Assembly: GCF_004664715.2 (NCBI RefSeq)
Contig: NC_051086.1
Span: 72,257,486 to 72,321,485, forward strand
Source: Peromyscus leucopus
Lineage: Eukaryota; Chordata; Mammalia; Rodentia; Cricetidae
DNA length: 64,000 nucleotides
Reading direction: 5' to 3'
Position 1 is the stretch's first letter. Every line of letters starts with the position of its first letter. The notes beneath the pieces were generated by a model. The model was given only the letters and a program-made list of their open reading frames with translations. It ran no database searches and was not told the origin of the DNA. A program made the position numbers and the translations under genes. Below, in pieces: positions 1-10,649 of this stretch.

Positions 1-1040
1 ATGGTGTTGATTCGTGTTCCCTCACTCACTGCCTGCTTCTCACTCCCATTCACAAGAGTATTGACCTTGCCTGTCTTGTTCTCTATACACACCTAAGACG
101 AAGCAGGTGTTCGGAGATCGTTAGTTGAAAAAGTGGATCTGAAGTCCTTAGAAATAGCCAGGATGAACACGAGACTCATTGAAAGGTGCAAACGTGAACT
201 TGCTCACAAAACATCAGGCTGCAGAGCATTTGATCGGAGCGGCATGGAGAGCGAGCGGGTGGTGCATCACACAGGGAGCCAGGCAGGGATCCGATCCACT
301 GTAAATCCGGCTCCCCGCTCAACCTGTAAGAGACATCACAGAGTGGGCAGATGCATGGCGCGTGGGCACAGGGGCTCGGGACATGCAGAACCTCGAGATC
401 TGCCGCAAAGCTGGACCTTCAGAAGCAGGCTGTGCCCAGATGTCTCAGGGTGTGGGTGGGAGGTAGTGACAATTCCTGGGCAGCGCTGAGACGATTCCTG
501 CCGGGCGTGGAGGAGCACAGGTTGTTTTTACTTGCTCCTGAGCCTTGACTTCACCTGATTCTGGGCGGCACTCTGGGAAAACACCGTGCTAACGGCTGCA
601 GGGAGATGAGAGATGAGAGATGTGTCCCTTGTTCCGAAGCTGAAGACTACCACGGGCAGATCAGGTGACACCAGTGATGGCCCCCAGATAGGATGAAGAG
701 GACAGGTGGCAGGAAACAGGGAGAGAGCAGCCCAAGGAAGGTGGGGAGTCCGTGTTAACAGTGGTAACAAGGAAGCCCTTGCAGAGGCAGGTAGACTAGT
801 GAGGGACTCCAGAAAGTTCCACTAGGCTGGAGGCAGGGAGGGTCTAAGATGGGTACAAGAACAGTGATATGTGACTGAAAGTTCTAGAACCGTCCCTGAG
901 AACCCAACCTTAGAGCCAGTGGCTGGAGTCACGGGCTGAGAACAAAACCAAGATGGTTTTGTAAGTAAAGGCCTGGAGGTCAAGCCTGGACAGCTCAGCC
1001 TGGCCAGGAGCAGAGGAAGAGCTAGGTAGGGAAACCTTTG
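1..1040. other. Unassigned single-copy DNA
   Basis: No SINE, LTR, L1 or microsatellite signature is visible on either strand. Open frames of up to 118 codons lack any recognisable domain and have no splice context I trust. Best read as intergenic or intronic sequence. Confidence 0.5.
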
Positions 1041-1232
1041 CTGGCTAGGTGGTTAGGTGGTTAAAGAGTATTTACTGCTGTTGCAGAGGACTGAGGGTCA
1101 GTTCCCAGCACCCACGTAGGGTGGCTCACAATTGCCTGTAACTCCAGCTATGAGGGCCTCAACACCCTCTTCTGAACTCCATGGGCACCTACAGTCTCTA
1201 ACACACATATACACATAATTAAAACAAAATAA
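1041..1232 (+). mobile_element. B2: B2 SINE
   Basis: The tRNA-like head (GGTTAAAGAGTATTTACTGC) is followed by the B2 body with CCCAGCACCCACGTAGGGTGG and an AATTAAAACAAAATAA tail. It abuts the truncated left edge of the MaLR-like LTR, so it was inserted there or marks the deletion that removed the LTR 5' part. Confidence 0.8.
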
Positions 1233-1235
1233 CTG

Positions 1236-1489
1236 GGTGGAGGTGGGCTTTGAGGTCTCATATATGCTCAAGCCATGCCCAGTTTCTCAGACCACACTAC
1301 CTGTTGTCTGCACAAGATGTAGAACTCTCAGCTACCTCTCCAGCACCATGTCTGCCTGCACACTGCCATGTCCCACCATGATGATAATGGACTCTGAATT
1401 GTAAGCCACCCAGTTAAACTCTTATAAGAGTTTATAAGTTGCCATGGTCATGGTGTCTCTTCACAGCAATAAAAACCCCAACTAAGGCA
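1236..1489 (+). mobile_element. MaLR-like 5' LTR, 5'-truncated
   Basis: The sequence aligns by eye with the 3' three quarters of the LTR at 2941-3280: the GTGGAGGTGGGCTTTGAGG block, the CAGCACCATGTCTGCCTGCA block and the TCTCTTCACAGCAA end. The first ~100 bases are absent and a B2 lies in their place. A degenerate primer site follows at 1495. Confidence 0.7.
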
Positions 1490-2940
1490 GAAGGTGGTAC
1501 CAGGGACTGGAGTGTTGCTGTGATAGGCCTGACCATGCTTTTGTTTGAAGGAATATGGACCTTGGGACATGGATTAGAAAAGCAGTTGAATAATTTAAGT
1601 GCTGCTCAATGGGCCATCCTAGTAGGAGCATGGAAGACAGTGTGTTGAGGGCGATTTCAGCTGTGGGGACTGGCTCAAGAGGTTTCAGAGGAAAAGAATG
1701 TTAGTATGTGGTTGGGAGACCAGTACTATGATATTTTGGGGAAGAATGTGGCTGCTTTTTGCCCTTGTCCTACGAGTCTGCCTGAGGATAAAGTGAAGAG
1801 TTTTTGAATTAATTCCCTTGGCAGAGGAAATCTCAAAATAGCCCAGTATAGACTCTGTTGTGTGGTTACAAGTGGTAACTCTAATGAAGATATATAATGA
1901 AAAGGAGCAAGCTGAGCAAGGGAAAATATAAAATGTACAGATTGAGAAAAGGGGACACCAGGAAGTGGAATAGAGCTGAATCCTGTGTTCAAGGACATAA
2001 ACGGATTAAGAAATGGAATAAAGGGAGCGGTGATCTCAGGGCAGGATCCTACCTGCTAAGTTTCCAACTTGTGAAAAAGAAATAAAGAAAAGCTTAAAGC
2101 CAGGTGTGGGTGTGCACACCTTTAATCCCAGCACCTGGGAGACAGAGACAGGCGGATCTCTAAGATTGAGGCCAGCCTGGTCTACAGAGCAAGTTCCAGG
2201 CCAGCCAAGCGTAAGCAGTGAAGGAAACCATGGAAACAAAGCTGGTGAAGGTGTAATTGAATGAGGGGCCATGTTTCAGCCCAGTAAGCAGCAGACTTGG
2301 CAGCTTTGGCCACGGGGTTCTGGAGTTAAGGATAGGAGAAAGGAACTATGGAATTTGCCTCCATGACTAAGGAAAGCTGCTGAGGCCAGGCATGTGTCAG
2401 GTGTGTCCTTGAATGGAGGGCCAGAGAGGTCATTGTGTGAAGCTGTGAAGGAGAAGCTTGGATTGGCCTTGGAGACCCAAGATGTTGGAGATGCCAGAGC
2501 CCTGAGATACTGGTTGAGGGAAGCTGCTAATAGGGAATGGAACCAGCCCAACAGAAAGAAGTGTGTTGTAGTCAACAAAGCTGAAAGGAGTTGGGGACCT
2601 GAAGAGCACTTTGACATCGGACATGGCGATGCAGAGCTTGGAGTTTGATCAGCTGGTTTTGGGTCTTGCTTTGGTCCAGTATTTCCTCACTATGATCCGT
2701 TTCCATCCCTTTGGAATGGTAATGTACATCCTGTGCCATTATATGTTGAAAATATGTGATCTGCTTTTTTTATTTTGACTTTACAGGGGATTACAGTTAA
2801 GAGATTGCATGAATCTCAGAAGAGACTTTGATCTTTAGACTTTTAAATAAGGTTGAGACTATTATAGACTATGAAGACTTTTGAAGTTGGACTGAATGCA
2901 TTTTTGCATTATGATATGGCTACAAGGCCAAGGAGTGGAA
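1490..2940 (+). mobile_element. MaLR-like internal region, non-coding
   Basis: About 1.45 kb lies between two related LTRs. It starts with TGGTACCAGG at 1495, which matches the first ten bases of the tRNA-Leu-type primer site of ERVL relatives, and ends in a purine-rich tract just before the 3' LTR. No open frame resembles gag or pol, as expected for the non-autonomous MaLR group. A B1 sits at 2099-2240. The subfamily cannot be named from sequence alone. Confidence 0.65.
2099..2240 (+). mobile_element. B1: B1 SINE inside the MaLR-like element
   Basis: A B1 body with TTTAATCCCAGCACCTGGGA and GGCCAGCCTGGTCTACAGAG, ending in a degraded tail. It is younger than the host element. Confidence 0.8.
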
Positions 2941-3280
2941 TGTGGTGGTTTGAAAGAAAATGGCCCCCAAAGGGAGTGGCACTATTAGGAGGTGTGGCAT
3001 TGTTGGAGTAGGCATGGCTTTGTTGGAGGAAGTGTGTCACTGTGGAGGTGGGCTTTGAGGGCTCATATATGCTCAGGCCACACCCAGTGTCTCACCACTA
3101 CCTGTTGCCTGCACAAGATCTACCTCTCTAGCATCGTGTCTGCCTGCACACTGCCATGTCCATGATGATAATAGACTCAACCTCTGAGTTGAGTTATAAG
3201 CCACTCAATTAAATGTTTTCCTTTATAAGAGTTGCCATGGTCATGATGTCTCTTCACAGCAACAGAAACCCAAAGACACA
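2941..3280 (+). mobile_element. MaLR-like 3' LTR
   Basis: It starts TGTGGTGGTTTGAA and ends near AAAGACACA. It contains the GGAGTGGCACTATTAGGAGG block, an ATTAAATG polyadenylation-like signal and TCTCTTCACAGCAACAG. The same repeat family recurs at 29356 and 39133. Confidence 0.75.
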
Positions 3281-3334
3281 TTCCTAGTAAAAAATAATTG
3301 TGAAATGAATATGATGTACACAGATGTTCACAAC

Positions 3335-3690
3335 ACTACCACCACAGTATCCAAAGAGTAGAAACTGCCCAAGAGCCCATCAACACATGAGTGGATAAAC
3401 AAATGCTTATCTGCAGTATAGACATACAGTGTAATATTATCCCTACATAAAAAAGATGAAAAATAATACATGTAGTAAGTATAGTGTAACATAAATGGCT
3501 AGAGGACATTATGTCAAGTGAAAGAAGCCATATAGAGAAGGTAACAGTGCATGATTCCACCTATAGGAGGTTCCCAGAGGGATCAAATTCATGGCGATGG
3601 CAGAATGGTGGTTGCTAAAGTTTGGTGACAGGGAGGGGAGGGCAGTTATTTTTTAATGAGTGCTTAAACCCATTGTTTCAGTTTGAAATA
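3335..3690 (+). mobile_element. L1: Old L1 3' end (L1M-type)
   Basis: The text follows the classic L1 3' region: GAAACTGCCCAAGAGCCCATCA, GTGGATAAACAAATG, GAGGACATTATG..AGTGAAAGAAGCC, GCATGATTCCACCTATA and GAATGGTGGTTGC. It is too diverged to be recent. Confidence 0.75.
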
Positions 3691-3692
3691 AA

Positions 3693-3790
3693 GCCAACTG
3701 TGGTAGCTCATACCTCTAATCCTAGCACTTAGGAGGCAGAGGCGGGAGGGTCATGAGTTCAGTGCCAGCCTGAGTACTGTAGGAGTTGAT
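3693..3790 (+). mobile_element. B1: B1-like SINE, truncated
   Basis: The left B1 half with CTCTAATCCTAGCACTTAGGAGGC is recognisable. The right half is lost and divergence is high (old B1 or proto-B1). Confidence 0.65.
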
Positions 3791-4030
3791 ACCAGCAGTG
3801 TGCTTAGGACAATGCTGGCACATAAAGAACTCCATAGGAAGATACCCTAAGGTTATCATCCATTATCCCCATCCTCAAAACAGAGGACAGTTTATAAACA
3901 GATGTAACGAAAGTGTCAAGATACATTAGTAAGTGGTCAGGGGGAGGGCAAAATACACAGCAATGTGTACAACATGCTAACCTTAGTTTCAAGAAAAAGG
4001 ATAGTAAAAAAATACACTGTGTCTCTAGAG

Positions 4031-4064
4031 ACGGATGGATGGATGGACGGATAGATAGATCTAT

Positions 4065-4114
<50 letters not shown>
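4031..4114. repeat. (GGAT)n/(GATA)n followed by (GT)n
   Basis: A short GGAT/GATA run precedes an uninterrupted GT array at 4067-4114 (24 repeats). The array is long enough to be length-polymorphic. Confidence 0.95.
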
Positions 4115-4116
<2 letters not shown>

Positions 4117-4819
4117 TATGTACCCACATGAATATGCAAGTGTGCCATCATGTGTACATGTGCTAACTATCCTTGGTTAGACCCCTTTGCTGTGCAGCTC
4201 AGGGAACACAATCCCATTGTGTCCTTGTCAATAGCAGCCCAGGAGTGCAATACAAATGGTGTCCCTGGGAGTTGCCCAACACAGTGGCTCTGCTGACTTA
4301 GCAGCAGGTGGCTAACATCTCTTTGGAGAATACAGAGAATGGAATAACATTAGTTGTCTGTGGGGGAGGGATGTAGGTGACTCAGAAGTGGGGAGGCCTC
4401 TCACAGTGAAGCCTTAGTGTCCTCACAGCTTAGAACTTTGCAAATGTGTAATGGAATACTTGTTGCCCAGACAATAAGTAGAAAAAGAGTTGGAAAAATA
4501 AATTGATATACATATTTAAAGCTAATACATAAAAATAACAATGCAAGTTGAAGAGTTAAGGAAATACAAGTGCCGAGAAATATAGAGGAGAGAATTGCAA
4601 TTAAGTACAATTTCTTCTTTGTCCTGTCCCCCAACCTCTGGTCTCTGGCTAGCTCTGTGTATCTGTCCTGAGTACCCTAAGGTCAGCATCTCATAAGAGG
4701 GGAAGGGCACAAGCGTGTCCAAACTTTTGACATTTCTGTATGACATTATCATCTACAAAGTTCATGATTAAGAACCTTGCAACTGAATTACTCAATCCCC
4801 CAAAAAGAAAAAAAGAAAA

Positions 4820-4820
<1 letters not shown>
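4115..4820. other. Unassigned single-copy DNA
   Basis: Nothing recognisable as gene or repeat. Open frames are short and without motifs. Confidence 0.5.

Positions 4821-4863
<43 letters not shown>
4821..4863. repeat. (CA)n microsatellite
   Basis: Uninterrupted CA array of about 21 repeats. Confidence 0.97.
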
Positions 4864-4865
<2 letters not shown>

Positions 4866-4919
4866 TATAACGTTTTTAATTAAGTTTACAATCTCATCTT
4901 GGGCTACACTCATATCTAT

Positions 4920-5115
4920 CTTGGGGCTCAAGTGGCCCTCTGGGCCACAGGTCGAAAATGCTACTAACAGAAACCTGGCCCAACAGTTGTTTTGGTCAAT
5001 AAAGCTTTATTGGAACATATAGCCACATTTATTTGGTTATGTACTGTTCGTGATTTCTAGATCCTACTGCAACAGCACCATTGTAGCTGTGATGAGGATT
5101 ATGTGGTTCTCAAAA
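4920..5115 (+). mobile_element. Ancient DNA-transposon-like remnant (hAT/MER type)
   Basis: TCAATAAAGCTTTATTGGAACA, the following GCCACATTTATTTGG and a CTGCAACAGCAC block resemble a widespread ancient mammalian MER-type repeat. The left edge with GGGCCACAGGTCG would be its terminal part. Divergence is high and the family name is uncertain. Confidence 0.4.
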
Positions 5116-5125
5116 CGGAAAGTAT

Positions 5126-5290
5126 TGCCCTGGGTGTGATGACTCATGCCTGCTATCCTAGCCCTCCTGAGGTGAGGCAGGAACACTGCCTTGGGGTCAA
5201 GGTGTATGAAACACTATAGAATGTTTAGGATCAGTCTAGGCTACATAGTTCCAGGCCAGCCAAGGCTACATAGCAAAGCAAAACAAGAAT
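5126..5290 (+). mobile_element. B1: Old B1-like/proto-B1 SINE
   Basis: Degenerate 7SL-derived body with GACTCATGCCTGCTATCCTAG and CCAGCCAAGGCTACATAGCAA. A second TAGGCTACATAGTTCCAGG suggests an internal partial duplication. Confidence 0.55.
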
Positions 5291-5607
5291 ATTTACTGAT
5301 TGCCTATGGAGAAAGCCTACAGCTGCTAATACAGAGAAAAGAACAGATTTTTGAACAGGCATGTCTGGGGTTCGGTTTTAGAGTGGGCAGGCCTGGGGTC
5401 TCAGCACCATTGCTGCATGGTTAGTTATGGAAGATCAGGTGTGAAACCCGTCGTGAGTCTTTCCTGGCTTGTGCTTATTGGTTTTTAAAACAGTGGGAAG
5501 ACCACATCTATGTTTTGATTCCTGCTTTTCTTTCAACTAACCTTATATCACAAGTAATTTTCTCTCTTCTTAAAATTATTCATAAGCACCTGCTTTCTCT
5601 TTCCTTA

Positions 5608-5774
5608 TTTGTTTGTTTGTTTGTTTGGTTGGTTTTTTGAGACAGAGTTTCTCTTTGTAGCTCTGGCTGTCCTAGAACTCACTCTGTAGACCAGACTGGC
5701 CTCAAACTCACAGAGATCCACCTGTCTCTGCCTCATGAGTGTTATGATTAAAGGCATGCACCACCGTGCCAGGT
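5608..5774 (-). mobile_element. B1: B1 SINE
   Basis: On the plus strand a (GTTT)n tail precedes GAGACAGAGTTTCTCTTTG, TCACTCTGTAGACCAGACTGG and GATTAAAGGCATGCACCACC, the reverse complement of a full-length B1. Confidence 0.88.
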
Positions 5775-6010
5775 TTAATTTGACTTTTACTATGGGAATT
5801 ATCAACTGCTTGGAAAAATAGAAAGAGTAAGATAATAACCATATACTCATCTCCTCCATAAAAACTGGTAACATTTGGTCTTAGTGACTTCTTCTACTTT
5901 ATTGCTGAAATAGTTTAACTAAATTGCAGATACCAAGACATTTCTGTTGTAAATACTTCCATAGGCATCCCAAAGGGGATGGATATTTTCTGTATATAAC
6001 TTGAAAACAA

Positions 6011-6112
6011 TTTCTTCTTCTTCTTCTTCTTCTTCTTCTTCTTCTTCTTCTTCTTCTTCTTCTTCTTCTTCTTCTTCCTCCTCCTCCTCCTTCTCCTCCT
6101 CCTCCTCCTCCT

Positions 6113-6176
<64 letters not shown>
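6011..6176. repeat. 166-bp pure pyrimidine tract (TTC)n(TCC)n(CT)n
   Basis: TTC triplets grade into TCC triplets and then CT dinucleotides with no purine on the plus strand. The open serine/leucine frame across it is a repeat artefact. It abuts the B1 at 6177 and may have grown from that B1's tail. Confidence 0.95.
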
Positions 6177-6177
<1 letters not shown>

Positions 6178-6314
6178 GGACAGGGTCTTATTATGTAGCC
6201 CTGGCTAGCCTAGAACTAACTGTGTAGATCAGGTTGGCCTGAAACTCAGATAGATCCACCTGCCTCTACCTCTCAAGTGGTGGGATTAAAGGCGTGAGCT
6301 ACCATGTCCAGTCA
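6177..6314 (-). mobile_element. B1: B1 SINE
   Basis: Reverse-complement B1 with GACAGGGTCTTATTATGTAG, TAGATCAGGTTGGCC and GGGATTAAAGGCGTGAGC. Its A-tail position is occupied by the pyrimidine tract. Confidence 0.85.
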
Positions 6315-6868
6315 ATAACTTCTTAATAAGTGCAAATACCCACTCTATATACAGATTTCTCAGGTCTTCTCCATACTTCTTTCATGCAGAGTTTCTTCAA
6401 ACCATGGTCTACTCAGGAGCCCTTCATTGCATCTGAAGGTCTCATGTCCCTTTAAAGCTACAGTGGTATGTCACCCTAGTCCCCAGTCACCCCTTCACAC
6501 TCCACTCTCTTTGTGTATTGACTTATGAATGAGGCAGGCTAGATGGACAGTGTTCTAAGTAACTGAATGAACCAGGACGTGTGCACCCATTTCCTTGATT
6601 CAGACTATTTCAGTGGATTCTAATACTTCCTTTGCAGACAGTGCCACAAAAGATAGCTTTCTTAAACCCTTCATTTGGCCTGAAAATAAATTTCCATCAT
6701 CCTTTGCAGTTAGCTGTTAGTGTACTAACCACCTCCTCTCCTTCCTCTCTCTAACTCACAGACAGTGAGCTGTGGCATCACGTGATGTCTCTCTTAGGGT
6801 CATTCTGCCTTTTCAGGCACTGAGTTATGTCACCAAGTAGGGTGGGCACCGCTCTAGGAAAACTAACT
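6315..6868. other. Unassigned DNA
   Basis: No recognisable gene or repeat. Possibly an eroded old repeat, but I see no anchoring motif. Confidence 0.45.
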
Positions 6869-6990
6869 CCTTTGTTTTGTTTTGTAGACAGGGTCTCATT
6901 CTGTAGTCCAGGCTAGCCTCAAACTCAGGACAACACTGCCTCCGCCTGCCAAGTGCTGGGCCTAGAGATGTGAGTCACTACCCTGGGCTT
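6869..6990 (-). mobile_element. B1: Diverged B1 SINE
   Basis: GACAGGGTCTCATTCTGTAG, AGGCTAGCCTCAAACTCAGG and CCAAGTGCTGGGCC mark a reverse-strand B1 with substitutions and small deletions. Confidence 0.75.
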
Positions 6991-7412
6991 CAGCTTAGCT
7001 GCTTTTGTTTGGACAAAGTGAGTTATGCCCTGCTGCCTCCTCTCAGCCATCCCACACCGCCTTGCCAGATTGACACCCATCCTGAAGCCCTCCCCAGTGA
7101 ACCCATTCCGGATAGCCCTCTGTCCCTGGTCCTTCCTGCAGTAGTGGCCCCTCTGCTTCTGTGACCCTCTGATGACATCGGTGCTGCTGAGTGGTTCTCA
7201 GCTGGCCACTGCTTTTCCATTCAATCTCCTCCCCTGGAGAGTGGGGGCTACGGCTTCTAGAAGTCTGATTTCCTTAGGGCCCCGATGACAGGAAAAGCAA
7301 ACATACGGGAAACCAGAGGGGTGAGAGGTCACGGTCATCAACCCTCGTGAGAAAGCTGGGTGACCCCAGCAAGGCACTGTGCCTTCCTAAGACCCTATCA
7401 AGAAGAAATAAA
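6991..7412. other. Unassigned single-copy DNA
   Basis: Nothing supported. Short frames only. Confidence 0.45.
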
Positions 7413-7557
7413 GCGTGGCCTGCTGCCGCAGACCTGGAATCCTTGCTGTTCAAGAGGCTGGGCAGGAGGGTAACAAATTTGAGGCCTGCCTACACTACAG
7501 AGGGAGTTCAGGGTCAGCCTCGACAAATCAGCAAGACTCTGTCTCCAAATAAAAAAC
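7413..7557 (+). mobile_element. B1: Proto-B1/old B1 SINE
   Basis: CGTGGCCTGCTGCCGCAGACCTGGAATCC, TTTGAGGCCTGCCTACACTAC and AAGACTCTGTCTCCAAATAAAAAAC follow the B1/7SL order with heavy divergence. Confidence 0.6.
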
Positions 7558-7561
7558 AGGT

Positions 7562-7607
7562 CCGGGGATGTAGTTCAGGGCTGAGTGCTTGCTAGTATGC
7601 AGAGAAG
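7562..7607 (+). mobile_element. ID: ID-type SINE fragment
   Basis: GGGGATGTAGTTCAGGGCTGAGTGCTTGC is the tRNA-derived ID head. It is cut by the mys-like LTR that follows. Confidence 0.6.
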
Positions 7608-7613
7608 CATAAG

Positions 7614-8133
7614 TGCTGTGGGATGTTCTGTATGTCCTGTGGGAGCCCTTCTTGGGTTCTTTGTGGCGTTACCCAGCAGGTCCGCATAGAGGATGATTAG
7701 GACCATGGGCCTGAGTGCAGGTGTCTGAGATGGTCTGCACTTGGCTGTGCTGGGGGATGGTCTGTATGTCAAGTTGTTCTGATTGGTTAATAAATAAAAC
7801 CTGATCGGCTGTGGCTAGGCAGGAAGGATAGGCGGGACTAACAGAGAGGAGAAATAAAAGGACAGGAAGGCAGAAGGACTGGCTGCCAGATGCCGCCAGC
7901 ACAAGAAGCATGTGAAGATGCTGGTAAGCCACGAGCCACGTGGCAAGGTATAGATTTCTAGAAATGGGTTACTTTAAGGTATAAGAACAGTTAGCAAGAA
8001 GCCTGCCACGGCCATACAGTTTGTAAGCAATATAAGTCTCTGTGTTTACTTGGTTGGGTCTGAGCGGCTGTGGGACTGGCGGGTGACAGGGATTTGTCCT
8101 GACTGTGGGCAAGGCAGGAAAACTGTAGCTACA
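7614..8133 (+). mobile_element. Solo mys-like (class II ERV) LTR with 6-bp TSD
   Basis: It starts TGCTGTGGGATG and ends AGCTACA, flanked by identical CATAAG at 7608-7613 and 8134-8139. It contains AATAAA at about 7791, CTAGGCAGGAAGGATAGGCGGG, CACGGCCATACAGTTTGTAA and a GTCTCTGTGTTTACTTGG 3' part. It is longer than the 36714 and 50657 copies because of ~130 extra U3 bases bounded by two GGGATG-TCTGTATG motifs. Six-base duplications fit class II (beta-type) ERVs. The mys/mysTR assignment is by recognition. No internal sequence remains, so it is an LTR-LTR recombination product. Confidence 0.85.
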
Positions 8134-8139
8134 CATAAG

Positions 8140-9150
8140 ATGATAGTAAATTGTTAAAGTCCATGTGTTCATTTTACTTAGAAGATCAGGAAATCAAGGA
8201 GCAGGGGCGCCAGTGTTCACAATGAAACCAGTGTTGGATGAACGACGACACACAGGACTTGTTTGCACATGATAAGAAACGGGGGTGGGGGGGGTATAAT
8301 CTTAATAATAGTAGTATCCTAAGAGGAAGTAAAGACCATCAAAGTATAAAAATTCAAGAAAATAGCCTCTTAAATAAACTAGGTCATATTAAAAGTGAGG
8401 CACTAAAATAACCCCCTACCCCCTCGCAAGGACAAAATATGATATCCAGTCTTGGAATGTCCTCAGGGACCACAGACAAATTATTTATTAAACTGGACTT
8501 TCCTATGCATTGCAGAGTTCATTGTCCCAGATGCCCCACTCTGTGTCCCTGAGGTCCCCATCTGTGGCGACAAACTAAAGACCACTGAAGGGCAGTGCTG
8601 GCTTCATTGAGAACCACAGATACATGTGAATACAACTTGAAAAGTTAAAAGCACTTTTCAAATACACAGTAAGATTAACCTCCAAAACCAGGATTGAACG
8701 TTCAGTGGATGCCGTCTGTTGGCACTACATTAATGAAGACCGTTGAATTGTAAAACATGAATCTTTTCCTTTGTGTGTGACCAATTTCCATTTCTGGAAA
8801 CGTGGCAAGATCAATACACTTATTGGAAAGTAACTGAAAATTCTGGCAGCAACATAATCCTTCAAGAGCTTTGGAAAGTGAGTGGTGAAGACTTTGTACC
8901 TGGGATCAAGTCGGGTGAGGCAGAAATGCCATCAATGTTCCAAGGGCATTTGCTGAGCCTGGAGAACTTGACCTTTGATGCTGATGACCTCGCAAGAAGA
9001 CAAACACAGGAGCCTGCCTAAGAAGGAGGAGTTTAGGGAGTGATCTTCCGGCACAGATTTGGAACAGCTTCAAAGGCTGTGCCCTCAGCCTTAGAGTAAA
9101 TTTAGAAATACCTTCAAATTTGCACTCCCTCAAACTTGCACTGATATACA
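8140..9150. other. Unassigned single-copy DNA, about 1 kb
   Basis: No clear repeat or gene. Around 8500-8590 there is weak resemblance to a MER5-type MITE, which I would not call without alignment. A G-rich run is at 8281-8296. Confidence 0.45.
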
Positions 9151-9174
9151 GTGTGTGTGTGTGTGTGTGTGTGT
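9151..9174. repeat. Short (GT)n
   Basis: Twelve GT repeats. Confidence 0.9.
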
Positions 9175-9705
9175 ATACATATGTGACAGAAATTACCTCC
9201 AAACAGTCAAGCCACAAACTATCTGTGTTGCTTTCCCTTATGGCAAAAGTTTATGGCAAAAGAAATCCACCCTGTGGGTGGTCGGGATACCCAAGGTGGA
9301 GCGAATGTAACTGGGATGACCCCGGGAACAGAAATGCCTCCGTAACCTGGCAGAAACAAAAGTGGAGTCCTCTATAGAGAAAACCAGTTTATCCCAGACC
9401 TCCAAGTATCCCACATCCAAAATAACAAGGAAAGATGGTCAAAGTTAAGTGGCCGAGAGAAAGAAATGAACTAACCACACAGTGGAATAAAGCACCTAAG
9501 AGCTAAGAAGAGGAAGCAGCGGAAAGCGGGATCAGAACTGCAGAATTCTGCAGTAATAAGATAAAGTCGATAGTGAAGGATGTCTAATATGCTCAGTAAA
9601 AATAAAACCCGTTCATGAAAGGATATGCAAGAAACCACAGAATTGACCTAGAGGTTTAAAAAGACATCTGAAAAAAACTAGAAAAGAAAAATAACAACTG
9701 GAGTG
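9175..9705. other. Unassigned single-copy DNA
   Basis: Nothing recognisable. Confidence 0.45.
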
Positions 9706-9914
9706 AGCATTGGTTGTGGCTCATCGGTTAAGAGCAGTTACTATTCTTCCAGAGGACCCAAGTTCAGTTCCAAGCACCCACATCTGGTGGCGCACAGCTG
9801 CCTGTAACTCCAGCTCCAGGGAGCCTGATGCCCTCGTCTGGCCTCCGGGGGCAACTGTGCTCACATATCCACACATAGATGCACACACCTACACATAATT
9901 AAAACCTAGTAAAA
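9706..9914 (+). mobile_element. B2: B2 SINE
   Basis: GGTTAAGAGCAGTTACTATTC, CAAGCACCCACATCTGGTGG and CTGCCTGTAACTCCAGCTCC with a TACACATAATTAAAACC tail define a near full-length B2. Confidence 0.88.
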
Positions 9915-10074
9915 AGAAGTCTCAGACAATCCGAGGACAGGTTTCCTAGAATAAGTCCATGTGAAGATTTATCTCTCCATTCCTCTCCATCGGTGTCTTT
10001 TCAGAACACCCAAGACATAAAGGATATTTTAAGGACAGCGTGAGAGCAGATGACTTTTAAAATTTCCTGGTGTG

Positions 10075-10231
10075 TTTATCACTGTGTGTCTGTGTGCCAA
10101 GGCATGCATGTGGAGGTCAGAGGACAGCCTTTGGGAGACATGTTCTCCTTCCAGTGTGGTTCAGAGTTCAAACTCAGGTCACCAGGCTTTTGGGGCAAGT
10201 CCTTTTTCTCACTGAGCCATCTTGCTGGCCC
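10075..10231 (-). mobile_element. B3: B3 SINE
   Basis: Plus strand shows GTGGAGGTCAGAGGACAGCC, AACTCAGGTCACCAGGCTTT and CACTGAGCCATCTTGCTGGCC, the reverse complement of B3. Confidence 0.82.
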
Positions 10232-10649
10232 AAGGACACAGGTTGTTTTCAAAAGTGTTCTAGACAACTTACTACTCATGAGCAGCCATTGAAACCCAAA
10301 GACAGCTTGCGTTACCTTCACCGTGGTGAGAGGAAGCGACTGCCGTGTTCAATCCCGTACCCGTAATGAAGGGGCGGGGGGGAAAAAAAGTCATTTTCAG
10401 ACAAAACCTGAGAGAATTTGGTCTTCACACACCCTCAGTTCTGACAGAAGAACACTTCATCCAAACAAAGGTGTGGGGGACAGGAAGGAAAAGCATGTAA
10501 ACAGAGGGTGCCGGCAATGCCCAGTCCAGAAAGCAGCAACAATAGCAGGTTTGGGAGATTTTGAGAGAGAAATTGATGGACTTGAATGCACAACAATAAC
10601 ATTTAAGTCAGGACAATGTAAGTGGAACTTAACAAGGTGTTTATCTTTT
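10232..10649. other. Unassigned DNA
   Basis: Part of a 189-codon open frame (10323-10892) covers this stretch. The frame has no domain and runs into the LTR-like block, so I treat it as chance. Confidence 0.4.

Noticed and set aside
7562..7607. tRNA gene
   Set aside because: The tRNA-like A-box sequences here and at other ID/B2/B3 copies belong to SINE heads. No cloverleaf with a proper acceptor stem is present.
8497..8590. MER5-type MITE
   Set aside because: A few shared words (ATGCATTGCAGAG, CAGATGCC) but not enough collinear identity to call by eye.
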